A stretch of 64,000 nucleotides of DNA from Cristatella mucedo. Taxonomy: Eukaryota > Bryozoa > Phylactolaemata > Cristatellidae. Positions 22,750 through 34,500 of the stretch are shown piece after piece. The position numbers and the translations under genes were made by a program. The notes beneath the pieces were generated by a model that saw only the letters and a program-made list of their open reading frames with translations, did not search any database and was not told the origin of the DNA. The number at the start of each line of letters is the position of its first letter. Position 1 is the stretch's first letter. Location: NCBI GenBank assembly GCA_009760855.2, contig WPIO01000020.1, forward strand, positions 2,857,501 to 2,921,500. Reading direction: 5' to 3'.

Positions 22750-23640
22750 CGCTCCAAGGAGGAACGGCTGGTGAAAGCGCGCGTCACTCTAAATTAGATT
22801 ACAGCAACTCATTCCTTAGCCGGTTGCCCAAGAGATCCTTTTAGCTACAGGAAACTCTTTTCAACTTGTTTCCCACCCGACTCTTCGATGGCAGCATTTT
22901 TTAATTGGCCACCCGTTTAATGATGACTCATCTTCACTGGCTTCCAGTTAAGCTGTAAATTGCATTCAAGATTGTTCGTTAGTTAAATAAATGTCGCTAA
23001 TGCCACGACGCCTCCTATTTAACAGACCCTGTAAGGTTTTACTTAATGTCCAGCTGAGAGTTTTTCCAAATCAGTCCCTTCAAGGGGGCCACAGATAATT
23101 CTTTCGCTAAGGCTAGCCAAGTAGGTATGTTCTAGACATTTGTTATCAGTGACACCTTTAGCGGGCGTTCTCCTTAAAAGGTTTCGAAATCGGCCTTAAA
23201 AATACTTCGCCTACGCACACGGGTCTAGGATTCGATATTTCACGTTAGCAGTGGAAGGCGTGTAGACCCTAGAGAGATTTTTCTACTGATGTGCTCATGT
23301 CCAAGCCTACGATGGCATTCAGGGCAGTAACAATTATGGCACCACCACTGCTTTGGATCATCCTATATCTGTCGGCGACGTTATTGATGTCAGCGCCCTG
23401 ATCAAACGTTGTTTGAGCACGCCGAACTTTCTAGCTGGTGAGACTCTGACGTAATTACATTCGTCTAGTCCGTTCGTGCTAGTCCATTTCCTGTTGTGGT
23501 GAAGTTCCAACCAGCAGAAGAATCACCAATGAAGTTCCACAGGGGTCAGTACCCGGCCCTTCATGTTGTCCAGGATGCCTTTCGGAAAGTGATACGAGTT
23601 CATGGCGTCGGCTGAATTATTAGCCAAAATTTCTCAGTTT
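22750..23640 (+). mobile_element. old L2/CR1-type LINE fragments
   Basis: The thumb region (DYSNSFLSRLPKRSF...LHWLPVKL-type, about 22790-22965) is recognisable across frames. A separate palm piece reads TNEVPQGSVPG (about 23528-23560) followed by a degraded HGVG segment (about 23600-23615). The palm piece lies downstream of the thumb piece, so this is either two insertions or a rearranged copy. Confidence 0.55.
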
Positions 23641-24274
23641 TTCTTGCTTTTTTTAAGCCACTGTAGTCAGCTACACAAGACTGACAGAGTGAGTGACTGC
23701 CTCCCTTGCAGAAAATTGGTCCTGGATATTTAGAGTGCTATTTACGCGTCAGTCTTTCCAAGAGACGTAGAAAGAGGTAGGTAGGAGGACAGTTGTCTCC
23801 GGGCGCCAAGGCCGAGGGGCGCCGAAAGAAAAATGGATTGTGCTAATTTTCTTTTTTTATTCTTCATATGTGAATACCTATCCTGATTTCAAGAAATTAT
23901 TTTTCTTAATGGACTTGACAATTGCTGGCTGCGATAGTTAAGCATGTGTACAGACTCACACTAGGCAGTAGCTTATTGCTCTGGCGGAACACATACGATG
24001 ACACGACAACACCAAGGGGGCTTTGACCACCATGTATTCGGCCGGCGCTCGCAGCGCAACAAGCACGCGGCCGTTCACCACTCCGTCCGCGTTCCAACGG
24101 TTCTCTCCCTCCGCTCACCCCATCCTGCCTGCAGCAGGCAGGCTGCGTCGCGCCAAGAGCCAGCCCGGCCTTCTGTGCCACATCAAGAGCGAGCAAGCGC
24201 TCTGTGGCTGAGCACCGAAACACTATTAGACCACATAAGCTAGGCTTCCTTAACTGGCTGTATTGCGACAAAGC
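23641..24274. other. no gene recognised
   Basis: A GC-rich patch at 24000-24210 has overlapping open frames on both strands but no domain. GGGCGCC repeats at 23800-23835 resemble a transposon end; no partner was found. Confidence 0.35.
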
Positions 24275-25755
24275 GCTATCATGTCTGGCCACTTGTCAGT
24301 TGTTCAAAAGAGACAAGTGTCCAGAAATTGGACGGCAATTTTTGCACCCTATGATAATCCTGGCTTGAACCTGGCAGGAGTTCATGCTGAAATTAATAAT
24401 CCGTTGTCATTACCCTTTTTTGGAATAGTAAAGAGAACCTACTCGTTCTTTTCAAGATCAACTCTAAGGTTGAAAGAAGTGAAGGAAGTCAACGTGAGCA
24501 TCAATTTCAATTTTCGTGACTTTCAACTCTGGTTAAGTGCCAGAGTGGAGGCTGTGAAAGCTGTCAATGATGGACTGAACAGCGTCGTAGGTCTTTTGGA
24601 GCAACTCTCTGAGGACGCAAGTGGAAAACTGGAAACAGTGAGTGAAGCTGACAGTCTCATACTTTGTATTTTGAACTTTAACCTTTACCTCCCTTGCCGT
24701 TTTGGTACGGCATCTTAAGGAAGATTGACCGAGTTCAAAAAAGACTGCGGGATCCAAAGCCGAACTTTACAGATGCTTCTTGTGACCTTGACTCTCTTGA
24801 GATTGACTTTTCAAGACTCCGAGATGACCTGTGCCAAGAATCTCTACTAGATGCCAAAAGGAGACGTGATTTGAGGGGAGTTGCAGTTGAACGAAGAATT
24901 CGCTGAAGGACAAAGATGCCTGGAAAATTCTCTCAACATGTTGCTCTCATGGCGATTGAGGAAATTTTAAGGATCGTGAGGGACAGCATATACGGCATCT
25001 CCGTCGAGAAATAACAACTCGGTTTTTGCTGCTCACAGATCTTCATGCCAAATGTGTTTTTTGGGGGGAATGAGAAGCTTTTGAAGAAACTTGACCATGC
25101 CAAACTCGGACAGCAATGTCTAGATCTTGGAGGCTTCTTTGATTCAGACGCTAATGGAATTGACCTGTACAACGCAACAAGTGACTGCAAATGCTTCTTG
25201 CCACACGTCATGACTCGGCACTAAAGAACTGCTGGAACTCGTGCTTTTCATTGTCAGTTATATAGAAGATGTCTGTCTTCTATAGTTAGATATATATATA
25301 TATTATATATTATATTAGTTATATATATATTTATTTATAGAGTTGCCTTGCAAGTTCTTCTCACCATAACTGTATCTGTTGCCAATTGTGAACGTTCCTT
25401 TAGCAGGCTGAAGATAATCCTGCCGCATCTGAGAGTATCACTGGGGTAAGATTGACTGTCAGATTGACCTTGCTAAGCCTAGAGAAAGAAACGCTAGTGA
25501 ATATTGACTTTTGAACTTTAACAGACCAGTTTGCCACGTTCGTGGCAAGAAAAATTCCACTAAGTTAAAGCTGAGAGAGCTACCTTGTACCTTTACAAAA
25601 GTTAATAAAACCTTCTCGACTCGATATGCCTGTAAGCGAGTGTAATTTAGCATTTCTTCTGTGGTTGTGCTATTTTGCAGCAATTTTTTATGAGGGGATG
25701 GGGTGCTGTCTGTAGCTTTGTCCCCTGGCACTGAGAAGTCTCACTAAGCCTCCGG
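24275..25755 (+). mobile_element. hAT (ZMYM1-like) transposase fossil, copy 2
   Basis: An open frame of 151 codons (24263-24718) encodes the middle of a ZMYM1/TTF-type hAT transposase: RTYSFFSRSTLR, then LSARVEAVKAVNDGL, then LLEQLSEDASGKLET. Reading continues after frameshifts with RIDRVQKRLRDPKPNFTDAS (24724-24780), LDSLEIDFSRL, and a C-terminal hAT dimerisation block with VANCERSFSRLKIILPHLR (about 25382-25437). A TA-rich insertion (25288-25340) splits the last part. The tail after 25595 matches copy 1 at 3860-4015. The ends and terminal repeats are not defined. The element is dead. Confidence 0.8.
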
Positions 25756-25847
25756 TCTTAATTGTAGGCCACGACGTCTGTTTTTGGATCTATGCTCTCC
25801 GGCTGGCTGATTGCAAGGGTTTTGAGCTCTAAGGACTTGGTGTGAGG

Positions 25848-25925
25848 TAATAATAATAATAATACACTTTTTAAAAGCCCCTCAGAGAACTCAAATCACT
25901 TTTCAGGCTGCAAAGGAGGCACGTG
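25848..25925 (-). mobile_element. LINE-B 3' tail, short copy
   Basis: AATAATAATAATAAT followed by the complement of the terminal hairpin (CCCCTCAGAGAACTC) and CTGCAAAGG. Confidence 0.6.
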
Positions 25926-26803
25926 ACACGAAAAGGTGGGATTGCACTAATCGATCTTTCTTGAGCGTATTAAGAAAAACGCCACAGCTTCAATGACCGG
26001 ATTTATTTTTGCTATCATAGCCATGAGAACTCAGCTGGAATGAGAGAATGCTGTTGCTATGGCAACACCTTAAAGCGAAAGTACTAAGCAGCCGCTTAGA
26101 GCTGATAAGTACCAAACCGTCTGCCAGCCGCCGCCCTAGAGCGTTGAAAAGCAATGACAACCTTCAAAGACTCAACCAACCAACCAGTTTATGCTTTACA
26201 TACTGAAACCAGTTTACTATTAAGCAATGCCTTCTCTTCATTCCCCGAAACTACTAGTTCGGTCAACCGCTCTGACAGACATGTGACTCTTAATTTCACC
26301 AAATGGATGCAGTGCAGCAGCTAGAAGCTGTCTACATTCTCAGCCAAGATCGTGCCTTCTGTCCAGACACTGAACTGCACGGTTCTAGAACTTTCCCACA
26401 GGCACTGAGAAAAAGAAAATCTTGCATCTTCAGTATTCGACTTTCTGGGTCCCGGTGGGTCAATTTCAGGGTCGCCTTCTGGTTTAGGGTCTTTGATCAA
26501 GCTGTTCATGCAAATCCGCTTTAGTTGTAGCTGGCAGAAACCGCCGAATAGAAACTCGTAATGTCCCAGCTGCGAGAAAGCGCTATCTACCAACCAATCT
26601 GCCGGGCTACTTTTGGACGTCAGCACCAGGTTGATTAAGATCTCGGCGGTCCCAACCCCGATAATGTGCAAATATTTGGCCGTGAAAAATCTGAACGACA
26701 CAATCTGCTATCTGAAAGTTAATTATCTGCTGGCAACGCACATAAGCCAGTGAGTGGACTAACGTCTGTGAAACTATTTCGCAGCTCTCTTTTTGTGTAT
26801 ATA
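25926..26803. other. no gene recognised
   Basis: Open frames on both strands (26303-26524 + and 26321-26701 -) overlap each other and show no domain. This is the DNA just upstream of the CT tract. Confidence 0.4.
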
Positions 26804-27310
<507 letters not shown>

Positions 27311-27479
27311 ATTTATTTCTATTTCTACCTCTCGCTTTTTCCTACCTTTGTCCGCTTTTACTACCCTCCAGCAGTTCAGGAGTCTATATTTGGATAAAAC
27401 GTAGGCTAAGAGGCCCAACGCATTCCGAATCTTAGCAAAGCTGGCTCTTCGGAGAGCTCAAAGATGTCGGCTAGGCTTT

Positions 27480-28303
27480 GTCAGCAGCCCGTCCACGACG
27501 TCCTGTTCTACGAGCGAGCAGCGTCCGCCAACGCACGACGCTGATTACCGCGAGGGCAGCCCCATCGTAAGGCACCGGTCGAGCTGTAGCTCAAACGTCG
27601 CATTAACCCAGCGCTAAAAACGCCGTGCCGAGACGCGTCTCAGCAGCAGAGCGCGGCACTCTGCAAGGCGGCTCGTCAGCCCACAGCCAGCTGTTGGGCA
27701 CCGCTTGGCAAGTTGTCGGAAGCCGCAGTTGAATTTTGGAATTTCGCTCCGTGGCGGATAGACGCAGCCGGTGACTTATTACCTGCGCATGAGCGACCGC
27801 TCGAATGTTGCAGCGCTGCGGCCGCAGCCGCTGCTACCACCGCTGTCGGTGCTGCTGTCGCCGCAGTCAGCCCGCCCGAAGCAGGGGCAGTGCGTCCGGG
27901 GTGGAGACCTCTCGCTCCCGCTTATGTCATCGGGCGGCGATCGTCGCTCGCGGCTCGAACGTAGAGCGGCGCATGATTGAGAAGCTGCAATTGCCAAGGC
28001 GAAGGTAATTAGGCGGCCTTCTGTTTTGACTTTATCGGCGCTGCGACCGCCAGCCGAGGCGCAGTCTTGGGCGCAGCAGCAGCAGCAGCAGGCCGTCAGG
28101 CGTGCAGATACGGCGACCCGGCGGCCGGTCAGTCAGTCGGTCGGTCACGTGACGCGCACGCCTTCGACCGTGCCGGAAAGGAGGCTGTGGGTGTCGCACT
28201 GCTACTCTGGCCGGCCGCCGCGCAGCTCTCCACTTGTAGGCCCAGACATTGCTCCGAGCGGGCATTCTCGCCGTCGGGCTCGCCGGATCCAATTTAAGCC
28301 GCC
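27480..28303 (+). promoter_or_regulatory. GC-rich promoter-like region and probable 5' UTR of the SLC22 gene
   Basis: The DNA becomes GC- and CpG-rich from about 27480 and stays so past exon 1. A short CAG run (28075-28090) and GGTCAGTCAGTCGGTCGGTC (28126-28145) lie in the expected 5' UTR. The start codon at 28304 has GCCGCC directly before it, a strong Kozak-like context, and an in-frame TAA nine bases upstream (28295-28297) excludes a longer N-terminus from this exon. I see no convincing TATA box. The exact transcription start is not known. Confidence 0.5.
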
Positions 28304-28446
28304 ATGACGATCGAACGGATTCTAGAGGGTATCGGCGGCTACGGGACATTCCAGCAGAGGATCATCGCTGCGCTCGCCTTCGGGTGCATCGCCTCCAGCA
28401 TACTGTCGTATAGCGTCTTTTTCATTCTGGCGGAGCCCGATTTCCG
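28304..28446 (+). CDS. SLC22-like transporter exon 1 (residues 1-48)
   Basis: It encodes the start, a short cytoplasmic segment with GGYGTFQQR (11-19), as in SLC22 members, and TM1 (about 20-42). It ends at AEPDF plus the first two bases of an Arg codon, with donor CCG|GTAAGC. This joins in phase to exon 2 to give PDFRCR, the same arrangement as PDHRC in known family members. The ATG is supported by an in-frame upstream stop at 28295 and a GCCGCC context. A pure CT tract follows the donor six bases later. Confidence 0.92.
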
Positions 28447-28450
28447 GTAA

Positions 28451-28519
<69 letters not shown>

Positions 28520-31500
28520 AGCGCGCCTCGCTTTAGCAGCTCTCGGCGTTCGCCCGAGGCCGCTCTCGCCACGCGGCGGCGGCGGCGCTCCGCGGCCAGC
28601 CGCCACCGCCGCGTGGCGAGTTTGGATCGACGAGTGAGCATGGTGGCGAATACCGAATCTGCGCGTCCTTAGCGCGGGCACTGCTCGCAGAGGCACCGCT
28701 CGAGTGCGGACGAGACTCGCTCGAAGCGCGCAGCAAGCGATTGCGAGCGACCGGCCGGCCGCCGCCGACCCGCCGGCCAGCGATCTGCACCACCCACTGG
28801 CAGCAGCCAGCATTAGTTGGGCATCGAGCTGACTGCGTATGCCGGCCGACCGCGGTCCGACAGACGCAGCCGCCGCGGCATGACGATTGTTCCATTTAGC
28901 CACCTGAAATTATTTAAGCGCGCCCGCGTGTGTGTTTGTGTATGTGTGTGTGTGTGTGTGTGTTTGTGTGCGTCTGCGTCTGAGCCGCGTCGATGCAGGT
29001 GCTGCCACTGCAGCCAGCGGCGCACTCGTTGCGAGCGAGAGGCGCCGGCGCCTCGTACTCGCGAAGTGCTCTCGGGTGGGCGGGCAGGCGGCCGGAGCTG
29101 GTCGCTAGTTCCGCGCAGAGCTGTCGTTCGTGCGGCCGCACGAACGACAGAAGACGACGGCGGAAGCAACGGAAAGAAAGCGACAGGTAGCATCGGTCAG
29201 TTTCAACAGTCGACTGGCGAAGTGCCGGAGACCTTGGGTCACGCCCTCCTCCAGGACGTGTAAAGCGTTGGCGATGCAATTCACCGACGTGACGCCGGTA
29301 GTGCGCAGGCTCGGATTCGGATGCTCGCGCAGGCTCCTGCGGACGCACGCCGGCCGGCCGGCTGGCGGCGGCGTAAGCCTGCAAAGGCTGCGTTGCTGCC
29401 GCTCTCTGTAAATCACGGACGACCGCCACGGATGCCACGCAGGGCGTGGGTTTGCGCTCTGCTCTGGTCTAGCGGTTATGGGCGACCAGCTGGTTAGAAG
29501 TTGATCTCAGATCCATGATAAAAAAAAATAGCGAACGCTAGTGCCACCGCGCACGACCCGACCGACATTGACCGGCAGTGCGCTCTGCAGGCTGGGCTCG
29601 CTACCAGGCAGGTGGCGCCCCTGGCGAGCGCAGCCCGTCGGGCTCCCTGGTCGGGTAGAGCCGTACACCGCGAGGCGTTGTTGGCTGGCGCGGTACTGCG
29701 TCCTAGGTCGGGTCCTGCGTTTTATTCCTGCAGTATGAAATAATGTACTATCTGCTGCAAGCGCTTAGCTATGTCGCCATTTGCTCCTCTTCTAAGTGTT
29801 TGTTAAGAGGTAGTCGAACTGAGCTGCTGCTTAGTTTCTCCACTTCGTCGTTGGAGACACAGATAGAGAGCTTAAAGTGCTTATATTTGAGGTCGGTTTG
29901 CTGCAACGTACGTAGCCGTCTCGGCGTTGTAACTTTACGAGCAATCTCGCATCTCCTAGAATGCCGTCGTTAGTATGTAGCTGCTGCGTAAATGCATCGC
30001 CGCTTGGTGAGATCCAAGTGGTGCGATTGCTTTATTGCCGCGTTATTAGTGCATGGGCTGAAAGAGTTTATGGCGGCTGGTTTAAAGGCCGTGCCGGTTT
30101 ATTGGGAAAAGGTTTTATGAGGGTGATTCACTACCAGAGGGCAGTGGGAACACGGCAGTGGAAGAGAACGGTCGCGAGCTGTGGCGCTGCTAGCCCAAAC
30201 ACACAGGCTGTTCTTATGCGCTCGGTGTTTCCGTGAACGTCGCTTGCATTGCTGTCTGAGCGTCAAACTACATGTGGCAAAACTGACGAGACGCGCATTG
30301 ACGAGCCATACTTTAATTAAACTCAAACTTCGGAGAAACGGCATGGGCCGCCATTCGGCGGGTAGTTCCTTATAGCAGCCATTACTAAACTCCTCCATCC
30401 TAATCCTAGCTTACAGCGAGCACTTGCATTGTCGTGGGCTATTGGCGTGGGTTCTTAAGTAGATGAGCTATCAAGCCTCCAATAGTTCACGCTAAATGCT
30501 GCGTCGCATGTCGGCAAAAGGATGCTGGCAGGTCAGCCTTACATCATGATATTTCAAGTGAGACTAAATCCGGCTGCTACTGGTAGTAAACGCCTTGCCC
30601 ATTTAGTTTGTTGTGAATTTATTAATATATAATTTCTGTTTCAACTTTATATTTGTTGGAGTAGCAATTACTTGATTTATTTCCTTGTTTAGTCTTTTTT
30701 TTAAACGCCAAGAAAAAGATCATACTGTATTGAATTACTAAGAAAATGCAGTGCAATTATCAATATTGTCTATTTTCAGTTTGAGAGACTTGCTAAGCAA
30801 AACACCTGTGTACCTCCTACCACAGTCTGGTGCTACTCTAGTATTACTTGCGGCTACTTTATAGTTGATATACAGGAAGCTGATCTAAAGCACATAGCAG
30901 AGATCGTGATCGTTTGCGTCTCCGTAAAATGGTGCATGGTACATAGATCTCTGTTCAATTGCCCCGGATCCTTGCAGAGAAGCTCAAACCAAGCTGCAAG
31001 TCGTCTGCCGTCGTATTTTTGGAGTTTTCGCGGTTCACTCTCAGTACACTTCGAATGATCGGCTGTCTCTGTAGACCGCAATGTATGTGCCCAAATCGCT
31101 CATACAACCACGTGGCTCATTCTCCGTAGGCACGGTATGGGGCAAAAAAAAATTACTCTCGTGTGCGCTCAACTAAACCGACCTGACTGCACGAGCAACT
31201 GCACGACAGAGGAATCATTAAGAGCAAAATGACACAGAAAAGCACTACGCGCCGAACTGCTTTTCCTCAGAGTCGTGCTGAGTTTTTCTCGTGGCTCTTA
31301 TATTCTTTGCTCGATGCCAAGGCAAACCCCCTTTTCTGGCAGCTCAAGCGTCCCCTGTTGACCGTTTGAAGGTTTTTTAGTTTCAGTTGCTTCTTACGAC
31401 GATCGTAGGATGTGGACTGTGACAAATTAGCTCATGCGTAGTCACGAAAACTTGTCATGTTAAGCGACGCAAAGCCAGTAGGCGATGAAGCCTACGTTTA

Positions 31501-34500
31501 AAGGTTTGCGTTGGTCTCTCAAAGCGGAAGCCTTTACATATCTGATAGCTTTAAAAAATCTCGTATCTCCTAGAATGCCATCGTTAGCATGTAGCTGCTG
31601 CGTAAATGCATCGCCGCTTGGTGAGATCTAAGTGGTGCGATTGCTTTATTGCCGCGTTATTAGTGCGTGGGCTGAAGGAGTTTATGGCAGCTGGTTTAAA
31701 GGCCGTGCCGGTTTATTGGGAAATGGTTCTATGAGGTTGATTCACTACCTGCACAAGAGGGCAGTGGGAACACGGCAGTGAAAGAGAACGGTCGCGAGCT
31801 GTGGCGCTGCTAGCCCAAACACACAGGCTGTTCTTATGCGCTCGGTGGTTCTGTGAACCGTCGCTTGCTTTGCTGTCTGAGCGTCAAACTACATGTAGTA
31901 AAACTGACGAGACGCGCATTGACGAGCCATACTTTAATTAAACTCAAACTTCGGAGAAACGACAATGGCCGCCATTCGGCGAGTAGTTCCTTATAGCAGC
32001 CATTACTAAACTCCTCCATCCTAATCCTAGCTTACAGCGAGCACTTGCATTGTCGTGGGCTATTGGCGTGGGTCCTTAAGTAGCTATAAGTGAGTTAAGT
32101 GAGCTATCAAGCCTCCAATAGTTCACGCTAAATGCTGCGTCACATCGCAGGATGTGGACTGTGACTGGACTGTGACAAATTAGCTCATGCATAGTCACGC
32201 AAACTTGTCATGTTAGGTGACGCAAAGCCAAGATTTGCGTTGGTCTCTCAAAGCGACATTGCTTAGAAAAAGTATAAAAAACCAGCTCTGAATTCTCCCT
32301 AGATAGATTAGCCTGGCGTTGCGTTATTCTCTCCGAATTCTCTTGAAATGAATGCGCAAGCATTAAAGACGTTTCAGTTGGAAATGAAATGAAGTCACCA
32401 TCTCGTAGCAGAAGGTAGTTTAATTACCGCAGCAGAGCACAGCTAACGACTAGAAGCAGCCTCCAAGCGCCTTGATGTGCTTATGCGTGCTGACACTGTG
32501 CATGCTGCCACCAACCACGTTTGCATGCTGACCCTGTGCATTTCACCCCCAACCCTGTTGTTCATCTTGTTTATCAAGCATTATATTACTCACCATTCAA
32601 TCGCGTTTCCCTTTGCAGCAAATGTAAAGCGCCGGGAAGAGATTGAGTTCTCTGAGGGCGCTTTATCAAGTGCATTATTATTATTACCTGCGCTAGAAAA
32701 TGCACGTCCTCTTCACAGGCCTGCTCTACGTGAAACACATGAGACTGTAATGCATTGTGGCGGTGGCTAAAATAAGATGCTGCTCCTTGCGGGTCTGTCT
32801 TTCTCTGCAGATTTTCAGGCCATTATCGTAATATTTTTAGCCGTGATGGCACACTAGGTAAGGCAATAGTTTTTCACGACCTCGCTCCCGAGGTCGTGGG
32901 TTTGAATCCTGCGGTGGGTGATCCTTTATCGTCGCTGCAAGCGGTGGTGATAGCCGTAAAGGCTCTTCTGTTGCTATACAAAATTGGGCTGTTAAATCAG
33001 CTAGTATTATTATTATTTTAATTTGAAGTGAGTTCGAGCAAATGCGTTAGCCCTGCTAGTAAAACAGATGCTATAAAAAACTCAGAGTAAGTCAGTAGTT
33101 TTTGCAGGTCGCACATATTTTTTCAAGCGCAAAGCATTAAACTCGACTCATAAATGACCCGATGTAGAATTAGCGCTTAAGCTACGTTTATAACGCAAGC
33201 ACACCCTGCACAGCGTTAGTTTTGGCACAGCTTACCTATTCTAAAGAAAGAGTCAATGACTGCATTCTCCTGGGCTTGGTAGTTTCAAAAAGCGTGCTCG
33301 TGAGAGAATGATGTTAACTATTACTAAAGCAGTGAGTAGCATGGAGAGAAGTCATGGGCCAGGGGACGTGGGCCACTGTGCTCGAATACTTTGCAACGTA
33401 GGGCCCATGGCTGGCCAGATGACCGCCGAACCACACCCACAGCAATGGAGATGCCGGGGACACGTATGAGTCCTAATTGATACGTCGCACGCTGTGCTGG
33501 TTTAAAGCAGCCCTAGGCAGTTGCTTCCTTCGCGGTTGAGCGTTGCGGTATGACATACGTATAGTGTTTCTCAAGAAGCAGTTTATCATTTTTTGCACTC
33601 AAAGACGGAGAAACTGCTCAGCCAAATCGTTGGTCAGGGTCAGTGGGGGAGAGAAACAGAGAGAGGGGGAGGGAGACAGACAGACAGACAGAGGGAGGGG
33701 AGAGAGACAGAGACCGAGAGTGGAAGAGAGAAAGAGAGAGGAGAGAGAGCAGAGCGAAGGAGAAAGCGTCAGAGTAAGAGAGACAAAGTCAAAGATGGCG
33801 CAGTCACGGTGACAGATGGAGAGAAGTAGGAGAAATGGGGGAGGAGTACAGATTTCATGACACCGCGGTGGCCGAGATCTTACGATTACTTACTACTTTG
33901 AAATGTTTGGGCTTGAGACGGGCTGTTAACTTAAGAAATCGCCGCCATTGGTTTAGGAGTGCATTTGGAAACAAAGTCGATTGTCTAACCAAGGCTGGAG
34001 AGGCGGCTCAATTGTTCTTACCAATCTCTATCGTCGGCGGTGACATGCTGGAGTCGTGACTCACTGCGCGTCGTATGCGCCTTAGTTAGGCCTGCGGCGG
34101 TGAGCGGCCGTGCAAGCCTGCAGTGTTGCAGACCCTAGGCTTGTTGCATGTTGGGCATGTTTAGGCATGTTAGTTGTGCCTGACGAACGTGGCATTCCGT
34201 TGCAAGGAGTTTTATGTTGGAAAGATTATATCGTTTCCGCAGTGTCCTATGCAAGTTGCAAGAGAGCGGCTGCTAAATGGGGGACGAACGCCAACTGTAG
34301 AACGAAAAAGCAACATGGGTTTACGAAAAGCTTATGCATAACTGCAACTCAACTTCAAATTATTTCTGCGGCAAGCGTCCAAGTGTTCGGAGCTCAAGGC
34401 ATGCGTACTCTTGATGCACGACTTCATGCCGCTCTCGAAACTGTTTATTCTGTTGCACTTGGAGAGGGACAGACTCTTCAGGTCGATCCAGGCCTGTGAC

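Noticed and set aside
24000-24240. Gene in the GC-rich patch before the second hAT copy
   Set aside because: Frames overlap on both strands, there is no domain, and base composition alone explains them.
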